The notes under the pieces: model-generated
Told to the model about the DNA's origin: nothing
The model's input: the letters and a program-made list of their open reading frames with translations, nothing else
The model's database searches: none
Shown here: positions 32,246 to 41,475 of the stretch, in pieces
Position numbering within the stretch: the stretch's first letter is position 1
How the letters are laid out: each line of letters opens with the position of its first letter
Made by a program: the position numbers and the translations under genes
Source: a virus
Reading direction: 5' to 3' (one strand)
Virus record (IMG/VR): IMGVR_UViG_3300025141_000063
Coordinates: 1 to 64,000 of that record
DNA length: 64,000 bases

Positions 32246-32500
32246 GTGGGGCTGCCCATCGACGAGAACCCGAACTTCTCCTCCAGTCTGATGACCTTGG
32301 AACTGAAGCGCATCGAGGGCTCCCCTGGGGCCTTCGGGCTGATGTACGAGGTGGAGATCCGCAACCGCACCACGGGGGGCTTCGCAGTCCTCCGTGGGCG
32401 GGACCTCTCGGAGGACGTCCAGAGCCATCTGCACGAGCTGATGGCCATGGTCGAGCAGCACGCTGGCGAGCGGTTCTTCTCCACACAGAAGCAGAAGTAA
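32246..32500 (+). CDS. Hypothetical protein
   Basis: An 84-aa protein beginning at a GTG just two bases after the preceding stop. It has two strand-like stretches (LMTLELKRIEG, YEVEIRNRTTGGFAVL) and a helix with HLHELMAMVEQHAG. No metal motif or known domain. Function is unknown. Confidence 0.6.
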   Translation: MGLPIDENPNFSSSLMTLELKRIEGSPGAFGLMYEVEIRNRTTGGFAVLRGRDLSEDVQSHLHELMAMVEQHAGERFFSTQKQK

Positions 32501-32510
32501 GGGGGTTCTC

Positions 32511-33938
32511 GTGGCGGCCCTGGAACCCACCCTCATCTCCACCATCCTGCGCGACCAGTCGCTGAAGGCATTGATCGAAGCAGGGATCGTCGAGTCGGAC
32601 TTCCAGACTCTCGAAGGTGCCGAGTGGTTCCGCTTCATCTACCGGCACTTCCGCAACCGGTCCACCTACGGGCAGGTCCCCAGCCCTGCCCAATTCAAGA
32701 GGAGATTCCGGGGCTTCGACTACTGCCCCTCTTCCGACTCCATGTCCTCCCTCTGTCAGGAGCTCCGCGACAACCAGATGGTCCACGAGGTCGAAGACCT
32801 CTCGGAGCGCATCCAGGAGCTACTGGACGACGACGACCTGGACGACGTGCTGTCCAACCTCTCGGGGTTCCTTCGCAAGTGGACAACGAAGAGGGCCGAC
32901 GGAGGCGACGTGGACCTGGCTCAGGCCGTCGGGGTCCTGAAGGACCAGTACTACGCCGTGAAGGACGGCGGCGGCTTGCTCGGCATCCCGTACCCCTGGG
33001 ATGTGGTGAACGACGAGACCTTGGGGATGCAGCCAGGGCAGCTCCTCGTCATCTACGGCAGGCCGAAGGCGATGAAGACGTGGGTGGCGCTGTACATCGC
33101 GGTGTTCGCCTACCTCTTCTGCAACGCCCGAGTCCTGTTCTACAGCAGGGAGATGGACCGAATCCAGATCCTGAGGCGGGCGGCGTCCATCGTCGTCGGC
33201 CTCGACTACAGCGACGTCAAGAAGGCCACCCTCCCGGAGGCTGCCGAGAAGGATCTGTGGGCTGCGATGGAGCTGCTCGCAGAGGGCGAGGACCTGGGGG
33301 ACGGCAGGCGGAGCCGCTTCGTCATCTCCAACGACCGGGGGGCCAACAACTCGGCCACGGTGGACTTGATTTCCCAGAAGGCGAGGGACTACGAGGTCGA
33401 CCTGCTGGTGGTCGACGCCGTCTACAAGCTCAAGGACGGGAGGACCAACAAGAGGGACGCGGACTGGAAGACACAGGCGCATGTGCTCCAGGATCTAAAG
33501 GACTCCGCAGTGGACATGCACATCCCGTGCATCGCGGTCACGCAGGCCAACCGCAGCGCCTCCAAGAACAACGTGAAGCAGGTGGACACGTCGGAGGTCG
33601 CCTTCACGGACGCCGCCGGTATGGAGTGCGACGGGATGTTCCGCGTCATCAAGGGGACCGACCCCGACACAGGAGAGAACGAACTCGCCCTGGTGTGGGC
33701 AGCCACGCGGGACGAGCAACTCGACGCGATCCTCATTCATGGCCAGCCCGGCTACAACTTCCGTCTGAAGAGAGAGGGGATCACCTTGGATGAACTGCAG
33801 CAGCGCAAAGCCCGGGAGGACGCCAACAATGCGGCCGAGGAGGCAGCGCCCAAGAAGCCCGCCTCGGCCCCGCGCGGGCGCCGTAGCGGTCGGTCTGCCG
33901 TAGCCCTGGCCCGCCAAGGAGCGAAGAGGAAGAAGTGA
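32511..33938 (+). CDS. DnaB-like replicative helicase (RecA fold)
   Basis: A 475-aa protein, likely the ring helicase that unwinds the fork and recruits the primase encoded next. It has an N-terminal helical domain (1-130), a RecA-fold domain starting near 165 with Walker A GRPKAMKT (183-190, Met in place of the Gly of GKT, a variant common in phage DnaB relatives), Walker B LLVVDAV, and a Gln-switch region IAVTQANRS. The C-terminus is Lys/Arg/Ala-rich and disordered. The start is a GTG at 32511. It overlaps the primase start by four bases. Confidence 0.86.
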   Translation: MAALEPTLISTILRDQSLKALIEAGIVESDFQTLEGAEWFRFIYRHFRNRSTYGQVPSPAQFKRRFRGFDYCPSSDSMSSLCQELRDNQMVHEVEDLSERIQELLDDDDLDDVLSNLSGFLRKWTTKRADGGDVDLAQAVGVLKDQYYAVKDGGGLLGIPYPWDVVNDETLGMQPGQLLVIYGRPKAMKTWVALYIAVFAYLFCNARVLFYSREMDRIQILRRAASIVVGLDYSDVKKATLPEAAEKDLWAAMELLAEGEDLGDGRRSRFVISNDRGANNSATVDLISQKARDYEVDLLVVDAVYKLKDGRTNKRDADWKTQAHVLQDLKDSAVDMHIPCIAVTQANRSASKNNVKQVDTSEVAFTDAAGMECDGMFRVIKGTDPDTGENELALVWAATRDEQLDAILIHGQPGYNFRLKREGITLDELQQRKAREDANNAAEEAAPKKPASAPRGRRSGRSAVALARQGAKRKK

Positions 33939-34933
33939 GAGTCGCCTCTGTTGTTCGGCAGGTTGCGGAGGAGCACCTCACCCGGTACCGAGAAGGAGCG
34001 GACCACGAGATCATCGGTCTCTGCCCTCTGCACGAGGACAACACCCCCTCCTTCGCCATCAACGAGAAGACAGGACTGTGGGTCTGCTACGGCGGGTGTG
34101 GGGGCGGAAGCCTCTCGTACCTGCTCTACCGGCTGGAGTACGGCCGGAAGAAGATCGACCACGTGCTGGGACCCATCCGGGACCAGCTGCAGCTCCCGGT
34201 CAAGAAGAGGATCAAGGATGTAGCGGACCCCTTCCGGGCGCTATACCCGCTGCCGGAGGCACTCCTGGGTGTCTACGACGTCGACAAGCCTCACCCGATG
34301 CTGGCCGACATCTTCGAGCCGGAACTTCTCCGTCGGTACGACGTGGGATACGACCGCCGCAACCATCGCATCACCTTCCCCATCAGGGACTTGTACGGGA
34401 ACCTCGCAGGGTTCAGCGGCAGAGCTACGGCTCGGACGCCGCCTAACTCCTCCGGGGACATCGCCAAGTACAAGATCTACGACAAGGAGATCATCAAGGA
34501 ATACCCCGACTACAAGTTCGACCGCTCCCGGCACCTCTACAACATGGACCGCGTCTACCCGAACCTCTACTACTCCGAGGAGGTTCAACCACTGATTCTG
34601 GTGGAGGGGTTCAAGGCCGCGCTCTGGCTCATCCAGTGCGGCTTCCCTAACGTGGTCGCCTTCATGGGTGCCGCCCTCACCACCTCCGGATGCGCGCTCA
34701 TCCAGAGGCTGTCCAGTCGGATCATCCTCTTCCTGGACAACGACGTCACCGGTAGACGAAAGACAGCCAAGGTGGGACGAGACCTGTCCCGGGCCGTCCG
34801 TAGACTATCGGTCGTCGAGTATCCCTTCAGCGCATTCGCCCAGCCCGATTCCTTTGACGACGACGAGCTGACCCTGCTCTTCAACGACCACTGCCTGCCG
34901 CTTCGACGGTGGGTCAGGAGACACACAACATGA
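33935..34933 (+). CDS. DnaG-type primase
   Basis: Makes RNA primers for lagging-strand synthesis. The 332-aa protein has an N-terminal CHC2-like zinc site (C30, H33, C51, C55), a linker, and a TOPRIM domain with the catalytic Glu in VEGFKAAL (E224) and the DND pair in FLDNDVTG (D268, D270). It is shorter than bacterial DnaG because it lacks the C-terminal helicase-binding domain, so any contact with the adjacent DnaB-like protein must use another surface. The GTG start overlaps the helicase stop. Confidence 0.9.
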   Translation: MRVASVVRQVAEEHLTRYREGADHEIIGLCPLHEDNTPSFAINEKTGLWVCYGGCGGGSLSYLLYRLEYGRKKIDHVLGPIRDQLQLPVKKRIKDVADPFRALYPLPEALLGVYDVDKPHPMLADIFEPELLRRYDVGYDRRNHRITFPIRDLYGNLAGFSGRATARTPPNSSGDIAKYKIYDKEIIKEYPDYKFDRSRHLYNMDRVYPNLYYSEEVQPLILVEGFKAALWLIQCGFPNVVAFMGAALTTSGCALIQRLSSRIILFLDNDVTGRRKTAKVGRDLSRAVRRLSVVEYPFSAFAQPDSFDDDELTLLFNDHCLPLRRWVRRHTT

Positions 34934-36249
34934 GTACTTTCCGATCCCGAACCCGCAAGACCCGCAACGCCACCTCCAAGCGCCGTGGAGGCGGGGGCAT
35001 GGCCTTCTTCTCCGACGAGATCCGCTTCAAGTCGGTTCCCGTCAAGACGAGCGGCATCCCGCTGCTCTTCATCGACGCCAAGTACCCGAACCCCCGCGGG
35101 GACGAGGGCGCCTGGGACGACGCGGCCCCCTACTACCTGTTCAAGCAGGGCACGGCGGTCATCAAGGTCCGCGGTGAGTTCAAGGGCATGCGGACCGACT
35201 GCATGCCGGGCACCATCAAGGCCCCCGACGACGAGTACCCCGCCGGCGACCCGCGCTGCTACTACTCGCGGGACGAGTACAAGAACACCCTCTGGAGCGA
35301 GCTCGACAACGATGACCGCATCGGCATTGGCTACAAGCACGCCATCAACGTCCTGGACCTGCGGCCTCACCACGAGGTGGCGAAGACGGACCGCGACGGC
35401 AAGGTGATCAAGAAGCAGAACGGTGACCCCGTCATGCACCGCGTCCCTTACGAGAAGGGTGGAGAGTTCGACGGCGAGCCGGTCGTCTCGGGCCGCCGTG
35501 GCTACTCGGTCTTCGGGCCTCGCCACATCGAGCACACGATGAACCTCGAGCTGCAGGTGGAGGACTTCTGCCGCTCCTGCCGCGAGGGGCTCATCATCCG
35601 CGAGGCGTTCACCTGCCCCAACTGCGACGAGATCATGATCGATCTCACCCAGGCCGGGCTGAACGAGGAGGAGGCCGAGAAGATCTACCAGAACGGCATG
35701 AAGTGCCCCCACTGCAAGAAGCCGGGCCAGTACCCCGAGGAGGTCCTGGGATGCCGCGTGCCGGACGACGAGGGTGACCCCTCCGACGACGTCTGCTGCG
35801 GGGAGCCCAGCCGGGCCTCGCTGTTCGACGTCGTCTGGTACGTCCGCAAGACGGGTGCGGGCACCGACACCGCGCTCGACGCGTACCGGAAGGGCAAGCC
35901 GATCCCCTGGGTCTGGCTGGAGGACTACGACGTCAGCGACGGCGAGGCCCTCATCGAGCGCGACTTCGGGATCACCGAGACGGAGACGGGCCACAAGCCC
36001 GACTACGTCTGGCACCCCGAGATCGCCAAGATGCTGGCGCCCTACGACTTCAGCAAGGTCCGCAACATCGGCGTGCCCGGGCTGAAGAACTGGCAGCTCG
36101 CCGACTTCCTCGGCATCGAGCTGACGGACGACCTGGAGTCGTACAACGACAAGGACAGCAGCGACAATGGGGCAGGCTCCTCCGGGGGTGGCAAGTCCAG
36201 CCGTCGCTCCAGCCGTCGAGGCCCGTCGGGCCCCGGCAGCCGCTACTGA
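34930..36249 (+). CDS. Zinc-containing replication protein, possible ssDNA-binding protein
   Basis: A 439-aa protein between the primase and the polymerase, where T4-like phages carry ssDNA-binding proteins. The N-terminal tail is very basic (RTRKTRNATSKRRGGGG). The core has many strands that could form an OB fold. Zinc clusters (CRSCRE, CPNCDE, CPHCKK and later CC pairs) follow at about 215-295. The C-terminus is Ser/Gly-rich, with an acidic patch followed by Arg. The fit to SSB is by layout only. The ATG overlaps the primase stop. A strong terminator follows. Confidence 0.55.
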   Translation: MSTFRSRTRKTRNATSKRRGGGGMAFFSDEIRFKSVPVKTSGIPLLFIDAKYPNPRGDEGAWDDAAPYYLFKQGTAVIKVRGEFKGMRTDCMPGTIKAPDDEYPAGDPRCYYSRDEYKNTLWSELDNDDRIGIGYKHAINVLDLRPHHEVAKTDRDGKVIKKQNGDPVMHRVPYEKGGEFDGEPVVSGRRGYSVFGPRHIEHTMNLELQVEDFCRSCREGLIIREAFTCPNCDEIMIDLTQAGLNEEEAEKIYQNGMKCPHCKKPGQYPEEVLGCRVPDDEGDPSDDVCCGEPSRASLFDVVWYVRKTGAGTDTALDAYRKGKPIPWVWLEDYDVSDGEALIERDFGITETETGHKPDYVWHPEIAKMLAPYDFSKVRNIGVPGLKNWQLADFLGIELTDDLESYNDKDSSDNGAGSSGGGKSSRRSSRRGPSGPGSRY

Positions 36250-36270
36250 TCTAATCAACCACTGAGACCT

Positions 36271-36294
36271 CGGGGCCCGCGTCTGCGGGCCCCG
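36271..36294 (+). terminator. Rho-independent-type terminator
   Basis: A 10-bp perfect stem, CGGGGCCCGC and GCGGGCCCCG, with a GTCT loop, followed by TTTG. It lies between the putative SSB gene and the DNA polymerase gene, so it splits the replication operon or lowers read-through. The T run is short. Confidence 0.8.
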
Positions 36295-36307
36295 TTTGGG
36301 GGGACGC

Positions 36308-38323
36308 ATGCTCCGACCGCCTGCTGAGTACATCGACACCGAAGAGAAGGCCGCCAAGGTCCTCCGCTACCTGATGAAGCAGCGCCGCGTCGGAGTAGAC
36401 ACCGAGACCACCGGGCTCCAGATCCACAAGGACATCGTCCTGTTCTGGGGCCTCGCGACGATGGATCGTCGCTTCTGCATTCTGGGGGACCTGCTCCCCT
36501 TCTTCTCGCCCCTCTTCACGGCGCCGAACACCCAGAAGGTGTTCACCAACGCCAAGTACGATCGGCACATCATCGCCAACAGCGGGGGCGGGGGCTTCGC
36601 CGGCAACATCGTCTGCACCCTGGTCCTGGACTGGCTCCTCGACGAGAACCGCCGGAGCCACGGCCTCAAGCAGTGCATCAAGGACCATTTCGGCGAGCCG
36701 ATGCCCGCCTTCAAGGACGTCTTCGGTAAGGCAGTGCGTGCGGAGAACCAAGCGGGCGAGATGATGGCGATGCTGCACTCGGACTCGGAGTCCGAGCGGC
36801 AGAAGGCCATCGAGTACACCAGCCGCGACCCGTGGGAGTCCCTGCGCCTCGGCAACTACCTGCTGGGCGAACTCGAAAAACAGCCCATCGACGACTCCGG
36901 CTACAACCTCGCCGACCACTACTGGGAGGTCGAGGAGCCCTTCGGCCAAGTCCTCTGGAACATGGAACGCCGCGGTGTGATGGTCAACACCGACTACCTG
37001 GAGGAGATCGCTCCCGGCATCGAGCAGCAGGTGGAGAAGATCGAGCGGAAGTTCAACCGAGCGGCGGGCCGCGTGCTGAATCTCAACAGCACCCCGCAGC
37101 TGCGTGAGCTCTTCTTCGAGCAGCTGGGCGTAATGCCCACGAAGTTCGGGAAGCCGCACGCAGCCACCGGCAAGGTCACCCCCTCCTGCGACAAGGAGGT
37201 CCTGGGGGCGTGGGCCGAGGGAGATATCGCCTTCTGGGATGGCCAGAGGGAGGTTGCCGGGGACGAAGAGGATGTTCACTACGTCCAGGACCTCGCCGAC
37301 TCCCTGCAGGAGCACCGCGGGCTGACAAAGTTCCTGGGCACCTACGTGCGTGGGCTCGAGACCCACGCCGACGAAAACTTCCGCATCCACTGCACGATCA
37401 ACCAGCACATCGCGCGCACCGGGAGGATCACCGCCAGCAAGCCCAACCTGACCAACATCCCCACGCTGCGCAACGACCGCTTCGGCATCCGCTACGCCTT
37501 CATCGCTGATGGAGGCAGGTCCCTGGGTGTGTGGGACTACAAGACGCTTGAGATGAGGGTCATGGCCCACTTCTCCGGCGACAAGGCCATGCGCGGGGCC
37601 ATCCGCAAGAAGGTGGACCTGCACGGGTTCACCGTCAGCGAGATGGGGATGGGCTACTCCATCGAGGAGGTCGCAGCCGCCAAGGCCAAGGACGACGAGG
37701 GGCTGCCCCTATCCGAGAGGGAGACGGACATCCTCCGGCAGCGCGTAGGCTCTAAGGCCGTGGGCTTCGGGCTCATCTACGGCATCGGGGAGGTCAAGCT
37801 CGGGCGCCAGCTCGGGCTGCCCATCGTGGTGCGTGTGGACAAGAAGGGAAGGAAGCGGGAGACCTGCCCGGAAGCGAAGAAGCTGATCGGCAAGTACTTC
37901 GGCGTCTTCCCGGGCGTGAAGAAGTTCATCCGCGACACGAAGGCCTGGGTCCACAGCGAGGGCTACGTCCAGACCTACCTGGGCCGGTTCCGCCGACTGC
38001 CCACCATCTTCTCCGGCAACCGGCAGCTGTCGACTCAGGCAGAGCGCCAGTCGGTCAACACCATCATCCAGGGAAGTGCGGCAGACATCGTGAAGATGGC
38101 GATGATCAAGTGCGAGAATGACCCGGACCTGCAGGCAGCGGATGCGCGGATGCTTCTGCAGATCCACGATGAGCTGATGTTCAGCGTCCCCGACCACGAA
38201 GACATCAAGCGGGACGTGCAGGAGAGAGTCAACCACCACATGGAACACCCCTTTGACGAGCCGCTGGCGGTGGACCTTCCGGTCTCGGGCGGCTACGCGA
38301 CGAGCTGGGGAGAGGCTAAATAG
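36308..38323 (+). CDS. polA: DNA polymerase, family A (PolI-like) with 3'-5' exonuclease
   Basis: Replicates phage DNA. The 671-aa protein has an N-terminal DEDD exonuclease (GVDTETTG with D31 and E33; later NAKYDRH) and a polymerase domain. Motif A is WDYKTLEMRVMAHFSGD (D410), motif B is RVGSKAVGFGLIYG, and motif C is HDE (620-622). It lacks a 5'-3' exonuclease domain. The start is the ATG at 36308 with GGGGGA upstream; the upstream TTG at 36296 is less likely. It follows the terminator, so it probably has its own promoter, but I cannot point to one. Confidence 0.95.
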   Translation: MLRPPAEYIDTEEKAAKVLRYLMKQRRVGVDTETTGLQIHKDIVLFWGLATMDRRFCILGDLLPFFSPLFTAPNTQKVFTNAKYDRHIIANSGGGGFAGNIVCTLVLDWLLDENRRSHGLKQCIKDHFGEPMPAFKDVFGKAVRAENQAGEMMAMLHSDSESERQKAIEYTSRDPWESLRLGNYLLGELEKQPIDDSGYNLADHYWEVEEPFGQVLWNMERRGVMVNTDYLEEIAPGIEQQVEKIERKFNRAAGRVLNLNSTPQLRELFFEQLGVMPTKFGKPHAATGKVTPSCDKEVLGAWAEGDIAFWDGQREVAGDEEDVHYVQDLADSLQEHRGLTKFLGTYVRGLETHADENFRIHCTINQHIARTGRITASKPNLTNIPTLRNDRFGIRYAFIADGGRSLGVWDYKTLEMRVMAHFSGDKAMRGAIRKKVDLHGFTVSEMGMGYSIEEVAAAKAKDDEGLPLSERETDILRQRVGSKAVGFGLIYGIGEVKLGRQLGLPIVVRVDKKGRKRETCPEAKKLIGKYFGVFPGVKKFIRDTKAWVHSEGYVQTYLGRFRRLPTIFSGNRQLSTQAERQSVNTIIQGSAADIVKMAMIKCENDPDLQAADARMLLQIHDELMFSVPDHEDIKRDVQERVNHHMEHPFDEPLAVDLPVSGGYATSWGEAK

Positions 38324-38326
38324 GAA

Positions 38327-38566
38327 ATGACCAACGACAAACTCCAACAGAAGCTCGACGCACTGACCGTCGACGACCTCGTACGTGAGGAAATCATCAA
38401 CGCGCCCATTCGAGACCTGCTCTTCATGGAGATCCTCGCTACCGGGGAGACCCCTTGGGCCGCCCTGATGCGGAAGGGGTGGAAGCACGCAATCGAGTCG
38501 CCGCTGGAGGCTCGATTGCGTGCGGAAACAGCAAGCGCTGGCGGAGGCTTGGATGACGAAGACTGA
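38327..38566 (+). CDS. Hypothetical protein
   Basis: A 79-aa protein directly after the polymerase, with AGGAA before the ATG. It is helical and amphipathic (DKLQQKLDALTVDDLVREE) with an acidic Gly-rich tail. It overlaps the HU-like gene by fourteen bases. It could be a polymerase cofactor by position, but no motif supports this. Confidence 0.6.
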   Translation: MTNDKLQQKLDALTVDDLVREEIINAPIRDLLFMEILATGETPWAALMRKGWKHAIESPLEARLRAETASAGGGLDDED

Positions 38567-38855
38567 GCTGATCGAGAGGGCCGCCGCCCGCTGGGATGGC
38601 GGCGGCCTGAAGATGCTGAAAACTGACCAGAAGACCCTCGTCTCGGACATTCTGGGGTGTATACTCGACGAGGTCGAGGGTGCCCTGCGAGACAAGATCG
38701 AGGTGAAGATCGAAGGCTTCGGGACACTGAAGCCGACGTTCCAGAAGAGGCGCTCCCGCCACAACATCCAGACCGGGGAGACCGACGTCCATGAGGCGCA
38801 CTACGCCCTTCGGTTCCGCCCGTCCAAGCGTCTGCGCGACGCACTGAAGGAGTGA
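38553..38855 (+). CDS. HU/IHF-like DNA-bending protein
   Basis: A 100-aa histone-like protein that binds and bends DNA. The N-terminus (MTKTELIERAAARW) and the strand-arm region (VKIEGFGTLKPTFQKRR) match the HU/IHF pattern. The C-terminus RFRPSKRLRDALKE matches the conserved F-x-P-S-K-x-L-K-x-x-L end. The start is the ATG at 38553 with GGAGG upstream; the longer frame runs through the previous gene. It probably organises phage DNA or assists replication initiation. Confidence 0.88.
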   Translation: MTKTELIERAAARWDGGGLKMLKTDQKTLVSDILGCILDEVEGALRDKIEVKIEGFGTLKPTFQKRRSRHNIQTGETDVHEAHYALRFRPSKRLRDALKE

Positions 38856-38857
38856 TC

Positions 38858-39022
38858 ATGGAGAAGTACGGCGTTGTGACCAGCAAGCCGAAGCCCGGTG
38901 AGAAGACCGCGGCCAAGAACGACCAGGAGAAGCGCGGCTCGAACGTGCCGATCTCCGACACCCACGGCACCGAGCCCTGGGAGTCCCCGCCCCCGCTGAA
39001 GAAGCCCTCCCCCAAGAAGTAG
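38858..39022 (+). CDS. Very small Pro/Lys-rich protein
   Basis: A 54-aa polar peptide with alternating Lys and Pro, beginning two bases after the HU-like gene. It contains GEKTAAKND, a copy of the EK-T-A motif seen in the virion proteins, and ends in PPPLKKPSPKK. No hydrophobic core is visible, so it is likely disordered. It may be DNA- or protein-binding. No family is recognised. Confidence 0.5.
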   Translation: MEKYGVVTSKPKPGEKTAAKNDQEKRGSNVPISDTHGTEPWESPPPLKKPSPKK

Positions 39023-39041
39023 ACCTCCTCTCACGAGGAGC
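39023..39041 (+). promoter_or_regulatory. Inverted repeat over the recA ribosome binding site
   Basis: CTCCTC and GAGGAG separated by a TCAC loop form a 6-bp hairpin just before the ATG at 39043. The right arm is the only Shine-Dalgarno-like sequence, so folding would hide it and could damp recA translation. An in-frame ATG at 39079 has an AAGGG upstream and might serve instead. The stem is short. Confidence 0.35.
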
Positions 39042-39042
39042 C

Positions 39043-40302
39043 ATGACGAGCCTGTCACGCAGGCTCGAAGGGACCCCTATGGCCACGAAGAAGAGAAAGA
39101 CCGCCACCCGTGGCGGAGGACCCACCCGTCTGGAGCGCCGCCAGGCCTTCCAGGCCCACATCAAGAAGGAGTACAAGGACACCGGCCTGATCATGCGGGG
39201 CGACGAGTACGAGGCCCCCTTCATGGTGCGCCGCATCCCCACGGGCATCCTCGAGCTGGACCTTGCCCTGAACGGAGGCTTCCCCTGCGGAGGCGTCTCC
39301 GAGATCATCGGTGCCGAGTCGTCGGGCAAGACCACCCTGCTCAACCAGGTCTTCAGCTACCAGCAGCAGATCCTCGGCAAGGACGCGATGCTGGGCATCG
39401 CCATGACGGAGCAGCCCTTCGACAAGGGGCACGCGAAGTTCAACTGCGGCGTCAACATCGCCATCCACCCCAAGGAGATCGACGCCATCGAGGCGACCCT
39501 CAAGCGGAAGCTCACCAAGGAAGAGAGCGCGATCATGGGCAGCCAGACCGGGGAGTTCGATGAGTTCGCTGCGGGCACGGTCGAGGCGCTGTACGACATG
39601 CTCCTCGACGCCGTGGCGTCGCGCACCTACCACGTCCTCGGCCTGGACTCCTGGGGCTCCATCCTCACGGAGGCCGAAGAGGGCTCCAACATGCAGGACA
39701 AGATGTACGCCGGCGGTGGAGGGGCGAACGTCAACGCCTCCTGGGCACGGCGACTGTCCCCCGAGTTCGTGGTCCCCAAGGACGGGAACCGCAACTACAC
39801 AGCGCTCATCGGGATCAACCAGTACCGGATGAAGATGAACGCCAACCCGAAGGCGGGGGCCATGAAGCAGATGAGCGTGCAGGGCGGCTACGCCCTGAAG
39901 CACATCAAGCTGGTCTCCATCTTCTTGGAGTCGTTCGACCTCTGGGAGGAGACGAGCGGGAAGCGGAAGCGGGTCGGTAAGAAGATCAAGTGGACCGTGA
40001 TGAAGGGCAAGGCCGGCTGCCACGACGGCGGCACGGGCGAGTACGAGATTCGCTACGGCGTCGGCATCGACATCCTGCGCGAGCACCTGATGGCCGGGCT
40101 CCTGCGGGGCCTCATCGTCAGCAAGGGCTCCTGGTACTACCTGATGGACCCCTCGGACGACTCCGAGATCTTCAAGGCCCAAGGCAAGGACGCCTTCCTC
40201 GCCCTGCTCAAGAATGAGGACGGCGCCCTGGAATGGCTCCGTGATTCCGTCATCGACTACGAGGTTCGTGAGAACGGGGCCTCCTTCATCCCGCCCCGAT
40301 GA
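39043..40302 (+). CDS. recA: RecA/UvsX-like recombinase
   Basis: A strand-exchange ATPase for recombination-dependent replication and repair. The 419-aa protein has a Walker A GAESSGKT (90-97 from this start), an IGAESSGKTTLLNQ context, a Walker B-like VLGLDSWGS, and a later TALIGINQYR in the L2/Gln-switch position. The tail is acidic in part. The start could also be the ATG at 39079 (MATKKRKT), which gives a more RecA-like N-terminus; the GAGG before 39043 decided my choice. The stop overlaps the next gene (ATGA). Confidence 0.9.
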   Translation: MTSLSRRLEGTPMATKKRKTATRGGGPTRLERRQAFQAHIKKEYKDTGLIMRGDEYEAPFMVRRIPTGILELDLALNGGFPCGGVSEIIGAESSGKTTLLNQVFSYQQQILGKDAMLGIAMTEQPFDKGHAKFNCGVNIAIHPKEIDAIEATLKRKLTKEESAIMGSQTGEFDEFAAGTVEALYDMLLDAVASRTYHVLGLDSWGSILTEAEEGSNMQDKMYAGGGGANVNASWARRLSPEFVVPKDGNRNYTALIGINQYRMKMNANPKAGAMKQMSVQGGYALKHIKLVSIFLESFDLWEETSGKRKRVGKKIKWTVMKGKAGCHDGGTGEYEIRYGVGIDILREHLMAGLLRGLIVSKGSWYYLMDPSDDSEIFKAQGKDAFLALLKNEDGALEWLRDSVIDYEVRENGASFIPPR

Positions 40303-40496
40303 CCTGGGTCCTGCTACCGCTCTCCCTCGTGGGAGTGCTGATCTGGTGGTACCGCACCCGTCGTGGCGATCTCATCCCTTCCGACTCCCGCGCCCAAGGA
40401 AGGTACTGCCCCGTCTGCGGGGCAGTACCCGGGCAGCTGTGTCACCGCAACGGCATCACCCTGGTCATTCAGATGCACCGAGGAAGACTTCCATGA
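40299..40496 (+). CDS. Small membrane-anchored zinc protein
   Basis: A 65-aa protein with an N-terminal membrane segment (WVLLPLSLVGVLIWWY) followed by a zinc motif CPVCGAVPGQLCH with a downstream His-x-x-Arg. The Cys pattern with a later H-x-x-R is seen in small phage zinc proteins of unknown role. It overlaps both neighbours by four bases. Confidence 0.6.
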   Translation: MTWVLLPLSLVGVLIWWYRTRRGDLIPSDSRAQGRYCPVCGAVPGQLCHRNGITLVIQMHRGRLP

Positions 40497-40945
40497 CAAA
40501 GCTGTACCTGCGGGTCTACGGAGGCGACTGGTTCACCGGCTTCGCGGTCGTAGACCTCCCCCCGGAGTACCTGGCCACCCTCGCGCGTCGACAGGTGGTG
40601 TGCGATGCGGTTCGCGAAGAGGACTCCGAGCTCTACCGCCTGCTCTTCTGGGACGGCTCCCCCGACATCTACGAGGGCGACCCCTTCGAGGGAGGGGAGC
40701 AGGCAGCTGTTCCCGCGCGAGTGGAGCTGCAGATGTGCGCGATAGACGTGCGCGGCGGCCTCTACTGGAGCTGGCTGATCAAGCACACGTCTCAGACGAT
40801 GACCACGGAGTCCCTGACAATCCCTGCGCTGCAGGACACCGAGCTCAACGACCCCGGCTTCTGGGTCTCCCCGGAGCTCCTGGAATGCTTCGACCCCGAA
40901 GAAGACGGGATAAGCGGAGCAACCCCCTACCTGGAGCGGCAATGA
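40493..40945 (+). CDS. Hypothetical protein
   Basis: A 150-aa acidic protein starting at the ATG overlapping the previous stop. It has a strand-rich N-terminus (KLYLRVYGGDWFTGFAVVDL) and a mixed body. No Cys pairs beyond single residues and no membrane segment. It is coupled to the HAD gene by ATGA overlap. Function is unknown. Confidence 0.65.
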   Translation: MTKLYLRVYGGDWFTGFAVVDLPPEYLATLARRQVVCDAVREEDSELYRLLFWDGSPDIYEGDPFEGGEQAAVPARVELQMCAIDVRGGLYWSWLIKHTSQTMTTESLTIPALQDTELNDPGFWVSPELLECFDPEEDGISGATPYLERQ

Positions 40946-41475
40946 CCGATCAGACCCACCCCTATCCCGGCGTCGACCTGCTGGTCCTCGACCTGGACCA
41001 GACGGTTCGCGGGAACCGCGCGGCCAACTGGCGTCCCCCCAACCACACCGGAGAGCAATTCATCTACCCCGGCATCGCCAAGATCCTGGCGCTGTACGTC
41101 GAGGCTGGCGTCCCCGTCCGCTTCGCTACCAACCAGGGCGGCATCCAAGCGGGGCACTCCACCGTGGAGAAGACCGAGGAGGTCCTCGACGAGACGATGA
41201 CCCTCCTCAACGGGGAGATCGGTGAGGACCTGTTCAGCCTCGAGGACGTGAAGTACTGCCCCTCCACCGACCGGAGCCACGCCGACCGGAAGCCCAACGG
41301 AGGGATGCTGGACGACTGGGTCGAGGAGGAGGACATCCGGCAGGGCCACGACAACTGCCTGTACGTCGGGGACCGGGAGACCGACCGGCAGGCCGCCATG
41401 AACGCGGGCTACGACTTCATGTGGGCCTGGGACTTCTGCGACGGCGTTCCCGTCCGGCCGGAGAAGAAGCGATGA
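40942..41475 (+). CDS. HAD-superfamily phosphatase
   Basis: A 177-aa HAD-fold enzyme, probably a phosphatase acting on a small phosphate ester or a DNA 3'-phosphate. Motif I is LDLDQT (D17, D19 of the nucleophile pair), motif II is the Thr/Asn in FATNQGG, and motif IV is VGDRETD near the C-terminus. The TNQ and GDRETD layout is like histidinol-phosphatase or polynucleotide 3'-phosphatase (PNKP) HADs. The lack of a kinase domain argues against a full PNKP. It overlaps the next gene by four bases. Confidence 0.78.
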   Translation: MTDQTHPYPGVDLLVLDLDQTVRGNRAANWRPPNHTGEQFIYPGIAKILALYVEAGVPVRFATNQGGIQAGHSTVEKTEEVLDETMTLLNGEIGEDLFSLEDVKYCPSTDRSHADRKPNGGMLDDWVEEEDIRQGHDNCLYVGDRETDRQAAMNAGYDFMWAWDFCDGVPVRPEKKR

